Assembly: GCA_943372995.1 (NCBI GenBank)
Contig: CALSAQ010000003.1
Span: 248,001 to 312,000 of the forward strand
Source: CAJBVG01 sp943372995
GTDB taxonomy: Bacteria; Bacteroidota; Bacteroidia; Sphingobacteriales; Sphingobacteriaceae
Reading direction: 5' to 3'
Length of the DNA: 64,000 nucleotides
Positions 46,496 through 58,288 of the stretch are shown here, piece after piece (within the stretch, counting starts at the first letter, position 1; every line of letters starts with the position of its first letter). The translations under genes and the position numbers were made by a program. The notes under the pieces were generated by a model, which saw nothing but the letters and a program-made list of their open reading frames with translations, ran no database searches and was not told where the DNA came from.

Positions 46496-49400
46496 TTAAT
46501 TACCTTTTAATATTCTCAATACTGTAGTAGCACCATTTACAGTTAAACGTACTTGGTAAACTCCTACTGCATTTAAGTTTTCATTAATTGTATACTCGTG
46601 TTTACCGATTGATTGATTTTCGTTATTCACAGGAGTACTTACTAATCGACCTAACATATCGTATACTTCTAATTTTACTACTGCATCATTCTCTAACTCG
46701 TAATGTATCGTAGTTTGTTGATCGAATGGGTTCGGACTTGCATAGTATACTTTTATGCCACTTTCCATTTGAACACCAACACTAGTAACTACAAATGTTT
46801 GTGAAGTAGTATTAATACAACCAGTAGCCACATTAGTTACCGTAAGTGTTACGGTATAAGTACCTGGCGCAGTAAAGAGGTGAATAGGATTTTGTATCGA
46901 CGATGTATTTGCAGGACTAGTAGGGTCGCCAAAATTCCATGCGTAGGTAGCACCCGCTACTGTAGGTCCATTGAACTGCCAATTTAATCCATTCGTAGCA
47001 GCACCTGTATAAGTTGCATTAGGTAATGCCTGAACATTTACTGTGATGTTATCTGTTGACGAGCAACCATTCGTATTCGTAACTGTTACACTGTAATTAC
47101 CTTGTGTTTTAACAACAATTGTTCTTGTTGTTGCACCTGTGCTCCACAAATAAGTAGAACCTATATTTCCAGCATCAAGAGTTACCGAGTCGCTAGCACA
47201 AATAGTTTTGTTAGGACCAAGTTCTACCGTTGGGTTTTGATTAATTCCTATAACTATAGTATCTCTCTCAAAACAATCACCAACAGTTACCTTCACGTGG
47301 TAAGTCCCTGCTGCATTCACATTAATGGTTTGTGTAGTAGCACCAGTACTCCATAAGTATGTTGCACCTGTATGTGTACCTGCATCTAATTGTGTGCTTG
47401 ATCCTGCGCATATCGATTTATCTGGACCTAAATTAACAGGTATTTCTGTTGTTAGGTTAAGTACAATTTGATCAGAGCTTGAACATCCTGAAATATTGGT
47501 AACTGTTACCGAATATGTTCCAGCTGTAGACACTGTAATACTTTGAGTAGTAGCACCAGTATTCCATAAGTAAGTTTGACCAGCAACACCTGAATTTAAT
47601 GTAATTGCTTGTCCGAAACAAATAGTGGTATCGTTGCCAATATTTACTGATAAGCTTGATCCAATACTTAAGTTTCTTGTGATTAAAGTATCGCAATTTG
47701 CGCCACTTAAATCTTTTACTTTAACAGAAATTACCAACTGACTATCCACATCAGTACTAGCTGGGATATATCTAATTGATCTACCACTAACTGTTAACTG
47801 ACCCAATACAGGGTTATTATTTGTTGTTTTAACTATTGCATCTGCAATGTTCCAAGTTGTACCGAAATCAACTGCATTAAATCCAGTTGGAGTATTTACT
47901 AAATACTCTAAGGTATCGGCAGCACAAGCTCTATCAGGATTTCCAATTGTTCCAGCATTGAACACGCCTTCATAAACTGACCCTTGAGCATAACTTGTAC
48001 CTTTTAGAGCAATCGCTGTATTCACTACTACTTCTTTACGAGGACTAGGACAAGATTCAGCGCCACCAGTTACTCTCCAGTTATAATAATAATAGTAAGC
48101 GGTTGTACTAAAGCTATTACCAGTAATAGAGACAATACCAGGAACTGTGTACGGATATACACCACCTGCTGAGTTTCTCCATAGACCACCAGTTGTAGTA
48201 GCCGGACCACCATCCATTCGGTAAGCAGTTCCAGGAGGGATTACAAATCCAACAGGAATTCTAGTCATTACTTGTGTAGTACTTACTGCAACAACTCTAG
48301 TTTGCAATACAGCACCTGTATTACTTAATAAACGAACCTCTACATTACCTGGTCCATTCGGATAGATAGAAACCGAATCTAAGGTAAATGTTGAAAGGGC
48401 ATCAAACTCTAAATATTGAACTGTAGGGTTTACAAAGTTTCCATTGGTACCTATTGAAACATTTAGAGGACCTACTGTATAAGAATTATTAGTACCAGTT
48501 GTACCCGACACATAATAACTTGTAGTACTATTTACATTAGGAGTAATAAATGTATCGTTTAATGCCAACAAGTTTCCTCCTACTGGAGCATCATACCATC
48601 TGAAGATATTATTTGAACCTGAAGCTACTAATGTTGCTTGTTCACCTTTACATACTGTAACGTTATTTGCAATTGGCAATGCTGATGCTGTGCTGGCAAC
48701 AAAACCTACACGAGCTGTATCATTCTTGCGGAATGCATCATTTCCTAATTGTGTATATAATGTTAAATATATAGCACCCGAGAAGTTGGTATTATATGGA
48801 GAAATAGTAATCGTATCAGCTCCTCCTGATACTAAAGAACCAACGTAAGTATGATTGATAGTAGTATTATTTGCACCAGTAACATCTAATCTGATGTTAA
48901 ACCCAGTTTGATCTAGAGCTCCAGTATTTTCAACAACAAATACTACGCTATCAGAAGGTAAGCCACATTTATTTCCTGTTACAGGATATATGATTTTAGA
49001 AATACTGATGTCGTTATTTTGTGGAGTAAATTCATAAGCACCAATATCTGGTGTATTAAGATCTCTTAAAGCACCTGTGATATCATCAACTACTGAAGTC
49101 AACACTTGCCCTTTATTATCTAAAGCGGCAGATGCTGGTATATAATTCCCAACGTTAGCAAAATTAAATAGAGGATTTACACTCACACTATTAGCATCAA
49201 TACCAGGTACTGCAGCTTGCCAGTTTGCAAGTGTTTGCTGTGCTGTAGTATTATAACCTACATTTCCATTTGGCACATAAAAATTATTATAGTTTGAAGT
49301 TATTGGAGAAGCAGCCGTCGCCATGTATATACCATACTTAACTCCAGAACCTGCTCTAGAAACCCAAACATTATTGTTTTTATATTCTATACCTGTAGTA

Positions 49401-52400
49401 CTACCTGTTTGATAAATACCATAAGTTGTACCTGCAGTTGCTCCAGCAAAATCATCTACTAAAGTATTGTTGTAGAATGCAACATTACCACTTGTGCTAT
49501 TGTACAAACCATAGTGAGTACCACTATTATTTAATGCATATAACAAATTGTTTTTAACAATACTTTGTTTACCAACTTGCGCAGCACTAGTTGCAAAACC
49601 AATACCATACATTGCACTAGTATTCGTATTTAACAATTCGAATAAGTGATGTATTTTATTTTTCTCAACAATAATATCTTGTGATGCACCTCCACAATAA
49701 ATACCATAGGTAGTGGTAGTAGCTGTTTGACCTGGACGAGAAATATCGTTACCCATAATATAAGTACTATCTGCATACATATTATAAATACCGTACGAAT
49801 AGAAGTCTTTTATTACGTTATTTTTTAGAATATTTCCTTTGTTTAATGCATTACCACCCGATGCACCGTACACACTAATACCATAGTAACCACCAGTAAT
49901 TAAATTATTTTCAATTCTGTTGTATGATGAATTACTTGCTGATGTTGGTGAATTTGGTGTACCTACAAACATTATTCCACCGAAGCTATTCGAAGTAGCT
50001 GCAATAGAGTGATATTGTCCGTTGGTGATGGTATTGTAGTTTGCATTATTTCCAATAACTAATGCATAACCTACTGATGAAGCAACACTAACATTAGCAT
50101 AAATACTATCTAAGGTTAAGTACTTCGTTCCGTTTAATCTTATTAAATGACGTTCTTCTGTATTTGCAAGTGTTCCTGTAATTACAGATCCTCTACCTCT
50201 AACGATAATGGTATTGGTACTGCTTGCTCCGTCGATATTTCCAAAAGAGACCTGACCATCATAAGGACCAGCAGCTGGGTTCATAATAAACTCAACTGGA
50301 CCACAAACCCCACCTGCATTTAACGTATTTACAGCAGCAACAAGTGAAGGGAAGTTTGCACCTACACCTCCAATAGTATATGTACCTGATAATGCTGTTG
50401 TAAAATTATTGATTAATAATGTATCGTTAGTTGGATTAGCATCTACAAATCCATTAGGAGAAGATGTCCAGAATTTCAAAGTATATGCTTGTCCCTGTAA
50501 GAAGTTGTAATTCCCTAAAGTAACGGTAGTTGAAGCCGTAGATGCCAAACTACCTGAGAAATTATATACAGGTTGTGCTACACCATTAACCGACCAATTA
50601 ACATCAACACTAGAAAGAATATTTGCACTAGAATTCAAAATATTAACACTCACTGGATTTACACCGGCACATACTGATGCAAAACCTAATGAGCTAACAC
50701 TAGCGTCTTCACCAACTGCGGTAAATTCGTAAGCACCAATATCTGGAGTAACTCCACGTACAGAATCCATGATATCTGTAGTTACTTCAGTAAGATAAAT
50801 CCCTTTATTATCAAACCCACCAGAGAATGGTCTGAAAATACCTGAACTTGCTAAATTGAATAATGGGTTAATATCTATACTGTTTTGATCGTAGATATTT
50901 GAATTGGATGCTTTCCAATCGGCCAAAGTATTGTAGTTACTTACAAAGTACGATACCGCATTCACACCAACTCCATTAATAATATAGAAGTTATTGTAAT
51001 CTGACTCGAATGAAGATGTTGATGTTGTCCAATACATCCCTATTCTATTTGCAGAACCTGGGCGAGTAATTACAAAATTATTATTTTTTAATTTCACTCC
51101 AATTGCAGCTGTAGAAGTTTGTAAAAATCCGTTCACTACAGCAGAAGATTGAGCAGTATCATTCATTACAACAGTATTGTGGTAATAGTAAATACTATCG
51201 CTACCATTATTAGCTAAACCATAATGTGCTCCCTGTCCATTGAAATTATAAATCACGTTATTTTTAATAATAGAGCTACCAGGAGCAGCATCACTTGATG
51301 CTGTATATATACCATACGAAGCTGACGTAGATGTTAAATTACCATCAAAAGGATTATGTATTTTATTTTTTTCTACAAGTAATTTAAATGAATTTGTTGA
51401 ATTATAAATTCCATAGAACGTACTTGATGTTGATCTTGTAGGGCGAGATATATCGTTGCCTGAAACAATTAAACTATCTACCCCTACAGTAAATAGTGAG
51501 TAAATATAACTATCGTAAATTTTATTATTTCTGATTACGTTACCCTTACAAGATGCTGAATTAGTTGATGTACCATAAATTACCATGGTATAGTATCCAT
51601 TGTAAATGGTGTTGTTTTCTATAGTATTAAAACTCATGTCTAATCCAGCCGTTGATGGAGATGATTCTGAACCAGAAAATACGATACCACCATAATTTGT
51701 GCTTGACGAATTTGGAATGGTTTTAATAATATTTCTCTTTATTGTATTATGATTAGAACCTGATAATACATGAATAGGGAATCCATAAGTTGAACTAGGA
51801 TTCATTTCCAATATAAAACTATCAATAGTTACATAATCTGTTCCTCTTAATTTAAATAATTGTCGTGATGAAGTAGTTGTTGCATTATAAGTAACAAGCG
51901 CACCATTACCATTAAATACTATTTTGCTAGTATCAGATGTTCCTGCAACTGCATTTAAAGTAACTTGTTCGTTGTAAGGTCCAGCAGTTGGGTTCACATT
52001 AAATGTTACGTTACCACAGACACCATAATTATTCAAATCGTTTGCTGCTGCCGAAAGTGTTGGATAGTTTGCACCTACACCTCCGATTGTGTACACCCCT
52101 CTTAATCCAGTTCTAATATTGTTTGCGTACAGAGTATCGTTCAAAGGATTTGGATCTGTTACACCATTAGGTAAAGAAGACCAAACTTTAAGACTATAAG
52201 AATTACCAACTACGAAGTTAATATTACCTAATATTAATGAAGTATCGGCACCAGTAGCTAAACTACCAGAATAAGCAATCATGGTTTGTGGAACACCATT
52301 TAATGTCCAATGAATATTTACTGAAGTAAGTGCATTAGCTCCTAAAGACCTTAATTTTACTGCAATTGGATTATTACCTGCGCAAACAGATCCTACTTCA

Positions 52401-55400
52401 AAACTTGTAATAGCAGCATCGTCATTTACAGGAGTAAATTCGTATGCTCCCATATCTGGTGTTGTTAAACTTCTAGCGTTTCCTAATATATCACTAGTCA
52501 CATTCGCTAGTGGAGTACCCAAATCGTTAATCGCTGGAGAGGCAGGCATAAAGTTACCTATGCTTCTGTAAGGGAAAATTGGGTTTACACTTATACTGTT
52601 AGGATCGAATGTTGCGTTAACCGCTTGCCAATCTGCAAGAGTTGCTCGAGCTGATGAATTGTAACCTACATTTCCTGTAGGTACATAAAGATTATTGTAA
52701 TTAGTTAATAACGGCGTAGCGGCTGTAACCATGTAAATTCCATACTTAGTTCCAGATCCAGTTTTAGAAATTACAAAATTATTGTTTTTCAATTCGATAC
52801 TATCCGCTGAACCAGTTTGGTAAAAACCATAGGCTGTACCAGCAGTTGCTTGATGATCTAAGATAATTGTATTATGATAATATTGAACATTTCCACTCGT
52901 AGAATTGTACATACCATAATGAGTACCACTGCTATTAATATTATATACTAAATTATTTCTCACTATGGTTTTCTTCCCTACTTGTGCAGCTCCTGTCGAT
53001 AAATGCAATGCATACAATGCACCTGTTCCAGAAGGATCCTGATCGAACATGTTGTGAATTTTATTTTTCTCAATCAACAAGTTTTGTGAAGCACCAAGAA
53101 TATATGTTGCGTAGGTAGTTGACGACATTTGAGTAGCATTCGGACGAGAAATATCGTTTCCAATTATCTGCGTTCCATCAGCATAATAATGGTATAGACC
53201 ATAGTAGTAGAAATCTTGAATCTTATTATCCTTCAAAATGTTTCCAGCTGTAAGTGCATTACTACCGCTAGTTCCATAAACCGTAATTCCATAATAACCT
53301 CCAATAATGGTATTATTCTCAATTAAATTAAATCTCGAATTAGATGCAGTGCTAATTGAACCTGGAGCACCAATTACTAAACCAGCATAATTCGAGGAGC
53401 CTACATTAATTGATTTTAATACTGAATTTCTAATAATATTATTGTCTGATGTATTAGTTATCACCACTGGGTATCCATAGGTAGATGTAGGATCCACTTC
53501 AATGGTTAAACTATCGATAATAATATAATCAGCATTGTTTAATGTAAGAACTCCACGATCTGCTGAAGCTGTAATTACTGTTGTTAATAAAGCTTCATTA
53601 CCTTTAAAGGTTACTGTATTTGTTGAGCTTGCTCCTGGTACAGTAGTGATGGTTACTTTCTCTTCGTACGGACCATCTGAAGCATTTACACTAAATACTA
53701 CAGGGCCACATACTCCTCGAGATAATAAATCGCTAACTGCAGCATTGAAACTTGTGTAGTTTGCAGGTGTATTACCAATGGTATATGTTCCTGCTAAACC
53801 TGTTAAAATATTTAGTTTTTGAGTACTATCGTTTAATGTGTTTTCATCTGCAAGTCCATTTGGTAATGTAGACCATACTTTAATATTGTAAACTGTATTA
53901 GATACTCCTACGAATGACCCGATAGTAATAATACTATCTTTATTCTTAGGCATTGCACCTGTGAAATTAAATGGAGTTTGAACAACATTATTCACCGACC
54001 AGTTAACTACTAAAGAACTCAATGTTGCTGTTCCTTTATTTTTAATTTTTACAGGAACTGGATTACTACCATTACAAACAATATTTGGACCTTCTATAGA
54101 CATTACCTCTGCATCATTTACAGTAGGCGTAAACTCAAATGCACCGATATCTGGTGTAACACTACGAGTAGTTCCATTGTAGTCTTTTGTAACTGCTGCA
54201 ATTGGAGTTGCTGCATTGTTTAATACCGAACTATTCGGTACAAAATTATTTTTTTGTAATGACCTGTATTCTGGATCAACACTGAAACCGTTTTGATCAT
54301 ATGCATTTGAATTGGCTGCTTTCCAATCGGCAAGTGTTGCTTTTGCAGAACTATAATAACCCACGTTACCACTTGTTGCATTGATGTAATAGTTGTTATA
54401 ATCTGCTGTAACACCTGGAGGGTTGGTTGCTAAATAAATACCATATTTTACAGATGAACCACCACGTGTAATAGAGAAAGTATTATTTTTCACTTCAATA
54501 TTTGAGGTTCCACCAGTTTGATAAAAACCATAAGCTGATCCTGTAGTAGAAGTTTTATTATCTAATGAAATAGTATTATTATAAAATCTTATATAGCTAG
54601 ATGTTCCACCTGCATATAATCCATAATGACCACCTGATCCCGCAAAATTGTACACTACGTTATTCGTAACAATTGCTTCTCTACCCGCCGAGTGAGGGCA
54701 ATTTGTGAAATATATACCATAAGGCGATTGAGTAGTACTTGGATTTGCATTAAATGCATCGTGAATATTATTTCCATCAATTTTTGTACTTCCACTTACT
54801 CCATTACAATATACCCCAACAAAGTTTACAGAAGTAACACGAGTTGATCTCGACATTTCATTTTTACTTACCTCTGCACTATCTTGGTTGAATAAAGAAA
54901 CACTATAATGGTATGGATCATACATTTTATTTCCAATAATTCTATTCGCTCTAGTTAATGCATTTGAACCCGCAACACCATAAATATTAATGTTGTAATA
55001 TCCACCATAAATGGTGTTATTTTCGATTAAGTTACCGACAAACAAACCACCAGTAGAATTTAATACTGAAGTAGAACCTGTAAGAGTAATACCAGTATAA
55101 TTTTGTGTGATGATGTCGTTATTTAAATTGATAATGTTATTAGTGATTTTATTATAATCGGAATTAGTTCCTAAGAATATACCCCATCCGTAATTAGTTG
55201 CTCCATAAGCAGGAGTAATTACAAAGCTGTCGATTGTTACATAGTCTGATCCATTTAAATAAAATCCGTAACGAACAACTGATGATATAGAGCTAAAATT
55301 CAATGCAGATCCATGTCCAAGAACACGTACAGTATTTACAGCACTTGTTCCTACGATTTGATCGAATCTTACCTGCTCGTTATAAGGACCAGCATTTTTA

Positions 55401-58288
55401 TTTACATCAATAATTACAGGGCCACACACACCACGATTATTTAAATCGGTTGCTGCTTCAGAAATCGTTTGATACCTAGCTCCTACACCACCAACGGTAT
55501 ATGTACCATTCATCGCCGATTTATAATTGATATTTTTAATCGTATCGTTTGAGTTTCTATTATCAGCAACGGTATTCGGTAAACTCGACCAAGCATGAAT
55601 TGTATATGCAGTATCTAAACCTATAGATTGTAAACCTACATATACCATGGTATCTTGACCAGATCCTAAATTCCCAGTATAATTAAATGGTGTTCTTGGG
55701 ATTCCATCTACTGTCCAATTAATTTGTGCTGATGTTAAATCATTAGCTCCAAAGTTTTTCAAACGGAAGCCTATAGGGTTATTACCCGCACAAGATCCAT
55801 TAACTAACGTCATTGCAATAATTCCAGCATCGTTTAATATAGGAGTAAATTCATAAGCACCAGGATCCGGATTGGTTGCATTTCTTGCTACCCCATTAAT
55901 ATCCTCTGTTACTTGAGGAATTGGTGTTCCGATATTATTCAAATCAAATGAGTTTGGAGTAAAGTCACCTGCGAGTACATTGGCAAATAATGCACGAGCG
56001 CTCACAGAGTTCTGATCCCACATATTTGAGTTTGCCGTTTTCCAATTTGCTAAAGTGACAAATGGAGTTGATACAAAATATCCAATATTTCTTTGTCCTG
56101 CTTTACCTACGGTTGTATCAACATATATATTATTATAGTTGATTGTAGCCGTAACATCTGCAGTATTTACAAAAACACCATGTTTATTCCCGTTACCTGC
56201 TTTAGAAATAACAATATTATTGTTTAAGTATTTTACTCCAGTAGCTGCTGCGGTAGTATAAATACCAACCGCACCTCCTGCAGTTGCATTCGGGTTATCA
56301 ATATGTACTGTATTATTAAAATACCAAATACTATCACTATTATTTGTATGGAAACCATACTGAGTACCATTACCTCTTAAATTATATGCAAGATTATTTC
56401 TAAGGATCATTTCTTTCCCTGCTCTTGCATCGTTACCTGTAACAAAGAACGCATAGAAATTGGATGTAGAAGTAGGGACTTGGAAGAACACATCGTGTAC
56501 TCTGTTTTTTTCTACTAACATCGATTGGTTATGTGTGGTAAAGTACATTCCGTAATTACCAGCATAGGTTAATCTATTAGGTTTCGATATATCGTTAGAA
56601 ACGATTTGTGTACTATCTGTTGCTGCGGCATATACCCCATACAAATAATGATCTTGTATCGTATTGTTTCTAATTATATTTCCTTTAGACAAATGTTGAG
56701 AACCATTTGTTCCAACTAATGCCACACCAGCATATCCACCTCTAATTAAATTATTCTCAATAATATTATAGCTCGCATTAGTAGCCACAATATAGTTTGC
56801 ACTCGAACCCGTAAAACTAATTGCAGAAAAATCTACAGTAGTAGTATTCGGATCCATTAATATCTGACAGTTTTTTATTCTATTATAATTTGCACCATTA
56901 CCTATTACTACAGGTAAACAATACAATGATGTTTCTTCGTATGTAATTGTGAAATTATCGAACGTAGTATAGTCTGTACCATTTAAAAACACAATATGTT
57001 TATTGTTTACTTTACTTGAATTAATGGTATCAATAATAGTTGCACCATTACCATTAAATACAATAGTATTCGTTGCACTTGCACCAAGAATTTCTTTTAG
57101 TTCAATCTGACCAATGTATGGACCTTCTAATGGGTCCACATTAAATACTACAGGACCGCAAACACCTCTTTCATTTAAGTCTTTTACAGCTGCAAGTAAG
57201 TTTGGATAATTTGCTGTTAAGCCACCAATAGTATAAGTTCCTGCTGATAATGCAGGACCATCAGCATGATATAAAATTGTATCATTTGCTGGAAATTTAT
57301 CGGCAACACCATTAGGTAAGTTAGTCCATGCTTTTATATCTATAGGTTGACCCACAGGGAAATTAATTGAACCTATTGCTACAGTTGCGCTTGCATTCGT
57401 AGCTAAAGAACCATTATATACAAAAGGTGCTTGTGCAACACCATTGATTGTCCAATTTACATCTACAGAAGTAATGGTATTAACACCTAAGTTTTTTATA
57501 CGGATACGTACCGAATCTGACCCACCAGCACATATACCTTTATGTGGTACAATTTGATCGATAGTTGCATTTAGCGAATAATTAAAATCAATACGCAATT
57601 GAGGGTGATTCACACTCGATGTACCTAGGGTTGCTGCAGGAGTACTACCCGCTGTTGAACTAGCATATTTAACCTGATTAGTAGCATAATCAGGAACACC
57701 TGTTTGTGTATCGTAAATCCAAGTCACTGCCGTTGATGCAGATGTTTGAATGTATTCTACATACACCGCAATATTTCCACCTGTATAGTTGAATGGACTT
57801 GTAAAAGAAAAAGTTTTAAATCCACTTGTACTACCTAGTATAGAATTTGGATTCCCATCAAACACTAAAGTTGCTGTTGCAATTTCTGTAGCCCATGTTA
57901 AACTTCCACTCCCGAAATTTGCTAAGCCTGTATTTTTAATATACATCTTAAAATTTGGAGATCCAGTTGGAGCCGTAGTTACTGCTTTTCGAAATGCTAA
58001 AGCAACAATTTGATCTCCATTAGTTAATCCAGGAAACAATGTTGATGGATAAATATATGCTGTACGATTATAACGTGCAGCAGTTGTTCCACAGTTCATT
58101 GGTCCATATGTTACAGAAGCAGTTGATGTTCCGGAAGGACCAATAGTAATACTTGTTTGTGAATAACCATTACGATTAACAAGCAGTACCATTAATGATA
58201 ACAACAGTAATTTTAATGAAAACTCATATAGAGTTTTTAGCGATAAGTAGCCGACCTTAGCGGTAGCTGAGCGTAGTGCTTTTTCCAT
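46496..58288 (-). CDS. Giant modular T9SS surface protein (3930 residues)
   Basis: A signal peptide (ends near GYSQ, residue 44) is followed by a beta-sandwich domain (about 45-230). Five tandem modules then follow, each about 570 residues. Each opens with an Ig/CARDB-like domain marked by (V/S)CAG(x)NP(x) and LNDTxxxNN, a turn GTYTIGG(x)xxNYP..LN(x)RGVCGPV, and then a right-handed beta-helix rich in N(x)IxNN turns, ending TPDIGAYEFTP. Module starts are near 57.54, 55.79, 54.06, 52.37 and 50.66 kb; a sixth half module starts near 48.96 kb. Then come Ig-like domains with DTTICFGQAITL, NKTICASDSVTL-type repeats, a PKD domain (YAWNFGDPTSPAN), and a sorting domain (YYASPNPFDQQTTIHYELEN). It is likely a surface adhesin or polysaccharide-interacting filament. 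Confidence 0.9.
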   Translation of the reverse strand: MEKALRSATAKVGYLSLKTLYEFSLKLLLLSLMVLLVNRNGYSQTSITIGPSGTSTASVTYGPMNCGTTAARYNRTAYIYPSTLFPGLTNGDQIVALAFRKAVTTAPTGSPNFKMYIKNTGLANFGSGSLTWATEIATATLVFDGNPNSILGSTSGFKTFSFTSPFNYTGGNIAVYVEYIQTSASTAVTWIYDTQTGVPDYATNQVKYASSTAGSTPAATLGTSSVNHPQLRIDFNYSLNATIDQIVPHKGICAGGSDSVRIRIKNLGVNTITSVDVNWTINGVAQAPFVYNGSLATNASATVAIGSINFPVGQPIDIKAWTNLPNGVADKFPANDTILYHADGPALSAGTYTIGGLTANYPNLLAAVKDLNERGVCGPVVFNVDPLEGPYIGQIELKEILGASATNTIVFNGNGATIIDTINSSKVNNKHIVFLNGTDYTTFDNFTITYEETSLYCLPVVIGNGANYNRIKNCQILMDPNTTTVDFSAISFTGSSANYIVATNASYNIIENNLIRGGYAGVALVGTNGSQHLSKGNIIRNNTIQDHYLYGVYAAATDSTQIVSNDISKPNRLTYAGNYGMYFTTHNQSMLVEKNRVHDVFFQVPTSTSNFYAFFVTGNDARAGKEMILRNNLAYNLRGNGTQYGFHTNNSDSIWYFNNTVHIDNPNATAGGAVGIYTTAAATGVKYLNNNIVISKAGNGNKHGVFVNTADVTATINYNNIYVDTTVGKAGQRNIGYFVSTPFVTLANWKTANSNMWDQNSVSARALFANVLAGDFTPNSFDLNNIGTPIPQVTEDINGVARNATNPDPGAYEFTPILNDAGIIAMTLVNGSCAGNNPIGFRLKNFGANDLTSAQINWTVDGIPRTPFNYTGNLGSGQDTMVYVGLQSIGLDTAYTIHAWSSLPNTVADNRNSNDTIKNINYKSAMNGTYTVGGVGARYQTISEAATDLNNRGVCGPVIIDVNKNAGPYNEQVRFDQIVGTSAVNTVRVLGHGSALNFSSISSVVRYGFYLNGSDYVTIDSFVITPAYGATNYGWGIFLGTNSDYNKITNNIINLNNDIITQNYTGITLTGSTSVLNSTGGLFVGNLIENNTIYGGYYNINIYGVAGSNALTRANRIIGNKMYDPYHYSVSLFNQDSAEVSKNEMSRSTRVTSVNFVGVYCNGVSGSTKIDGNNIHDAFNANPSTTQSPYGIYFTNCPHSAGREAIVTNNVVYNFAGSGGHYGLYAGGTSSYIRFYNNTISLDNKTSTTGSAYGFYQTGGTSNIEVKNNTFSITRGGSSVKYGIYLATNPPGVTADYNNYYINATSGNVGYYSSAKATLADWKAANSNAYDQNGFSVDPEYRSLQKNNFVPNSSVLNNAATPIAAVTKDYNGTTRSVTPDIGAFEFTPTVNDAEVMSIEGPNIVCNGSNPVPVKIKNKGTATLSSLVVNWSVNNVVQTPFNFTGAMPKNKDSIITIGSFVGVSNTVYNIKVWSTLPNGLADENTLNDSTQKLNILTGLAGTYTIGNTPANYTSFNAAVSDLLSRGVCGPVVFSVNASDGPYEEKVTITTVPGASSTNTVTFKGNEALLTTVITASADRGVLTLNNADYIIIDSLTIEVDPTSTYGYPVVITNTSDNNIIRNSVLKSINVGSSNYAGLVIGAPGSISTASNSRFNLIENNTIIGGYYGITVYGTSGSNALTAGNILKDNKIQDFYYYGLYHYYADGTQIIGNDISRPNATQMSSTTYATYILGASQNLLIEKNKIHNMFDQDPSGTGALYALHLSTGAAQVGKKTIVRNNLVYNINSSGTHYGMYNSTSGNVQYYHNTIILDHQATAGTAYGFYQTGSADSIELKNNNFVISKTGSGTKYGIYMVTAATPLLTNYNNLYVPTGNVGYNSSARATLADWQAVNATFDPNSISVNPIFPYRSIGNFMPASPAINDLGTPLANVTSDILGNARSLTTPDMGAYEFTPVNDDAAITSFEVGSVCAGNNPIAVKLRSLGANALTSVNIHWTLNGVPQTMIAYSGSLATGADTSLILGNINFVVGNSYSLKVWSSLPNGVTDPNPLNDTLYANNIRTGLRGVYTIGGVGANYPTLSAAANDLNNYGVCGNVTFNVNPTAGPYNEQVTLNAVAGTSDTSKIVFNGNGALVTYNATTTSSRQLFKLRGTDYVTIDSFILEMNPSSTYGFPIHVLSGSNHNTIKRNIIKTIPNSSSTNYGGIVFSGSESSPSTAGLDMSFNTIENNTIYNGYYTMVIYGTSTNSASCKGNVIRNNKIYDSYIYSLFTVGVDSLIVSGNDISRPTRSTSSTFYGIYNSTNSFKLLVEKNKIHNPFDGNLTSTSASYGIYTASSDAAPGSSIIKNNVIYNFNGQGAHYGLANNGSDSIYYYHNTVVMNDTAQSSAVVNGFLQTSTAAIGVKLKNNNFVITRPGSANRIGMYWTTSTSSFESDYNNFYIINGVGVNAVSYFVSNYNTLADWKASNSNIYDQNSIDINPLFNLASSGIFRPFSGGFDNKGIYLTEVTTDIMDSVRGVTPDIGAYEFTAVGEDASVSSLGFASVCAGVNPVSVNILNSSANILSSVDVNWSVNGVAQPVYNFSGSLASTASTTVTLGNYNFLQGQAYTLKFWTSSPNGFVDANPTNDTLLINNFTTALSGTYTIGGVGANFPSLVAAVNTLNAGGVCGPVEFIMNPAAGPYDGQVSFGNIDGASSTNTIIVRGRGSVITGTLANTEERHLIRLNGTKYLTLDSIYANVSVASSVGYALVIGNNANYNTITNGQYHSIAATSNSFGGIMFVGTPNSPTSASNSSYNRIENNLITGGYYGISVYGASGGNALNKGNILKNNVIKDFYSYGIYNMYADSTYIMGNDISRPGQTATTTTYGIYCGGASQDIIVEKNKIHHLFELLNTNTSAMYGIGFATSAAQVGKQSIVKNNLLYALNNSGTHYGLYNSTSGNVAFYNNTLVDDFAGATAGTTYGIYQTGSTTGIEYKNNNVWVSRAGSGVKYGIYMATAASPITSNYNNFYVPNGNVGYNTTAQQTLANWQAAVPGIDANSVSVNPLFNFANVGNYIPASAALDNKGQVLTSVVDDITGALRDLNTPDIGAYEFTPQNNDISISKIIYPVTGNKCGLPSDSVVFVVENTGALDQTGFNIRLDVTGANNTTINHTYVGSLVSGGADTITISPYNTNFSGAIYLTLYTQLGNDAFRKNDTARVGFVASTASALPIANNVTVCKGEQATLVASGSNNIFRWYDAPVGGNLLALNDTFITPNVNSTTSYYVSGTTGTNNSYTVGPLNVSIGTNGNFVNPTVQYLEFDALSTFTLDSVSIYPNGPGNVEVRLLSNTGAVLQTRVVAVSTTQVMTRIPVGFVIPPGTAYRMDGGPATTTGGLWRNSAGGVYPYTVPGIVSITGNSFSTTAYYYYYNWRVTGGAESCPSPRKEVVVNTAIALKGTSYAQGSVYEGVFNAGTIGNPDRACAADTLEYLVNTPTGFNAVDFGTTWNIADAIVKTTNNNPVLGQLTVSGRSIRYIPASTDVDSQLVISVKVKDLSGANCDTLITRNLSIGSSLSVNIGNDTTICFGQAITLNSGVAGQTYLWNTGATTQSITVSTAGTYSVTVTNISGCSSSDQIVLNLTTEIPVNLGPDKSICAGSSTQLDAGTHTGATYLWSTGATTQTINVNAAGTYHVKVTVGDCFERDTIVIGINQNPTVELGPNKTICASDSVTLDAGNIGSTYLWSTGATTRTIVVKTQGNYSVTVTNTNGCSSTDNITVNVQALPNATYTGAATNGLNWQFNGPTVAGATYAWNFGDPTSPANTSSIQNPIHLFTAPGTYTVTLTVTNVATGCINTTSQTFVVTSVGVQMESGIKVYYASPNPFDQQTTIHYELENDAVVKLEVYDMLGRLVSTPVNNENQSIGKHEYTINENLNAVGVYQVRLTVNGATTVLRILKGN

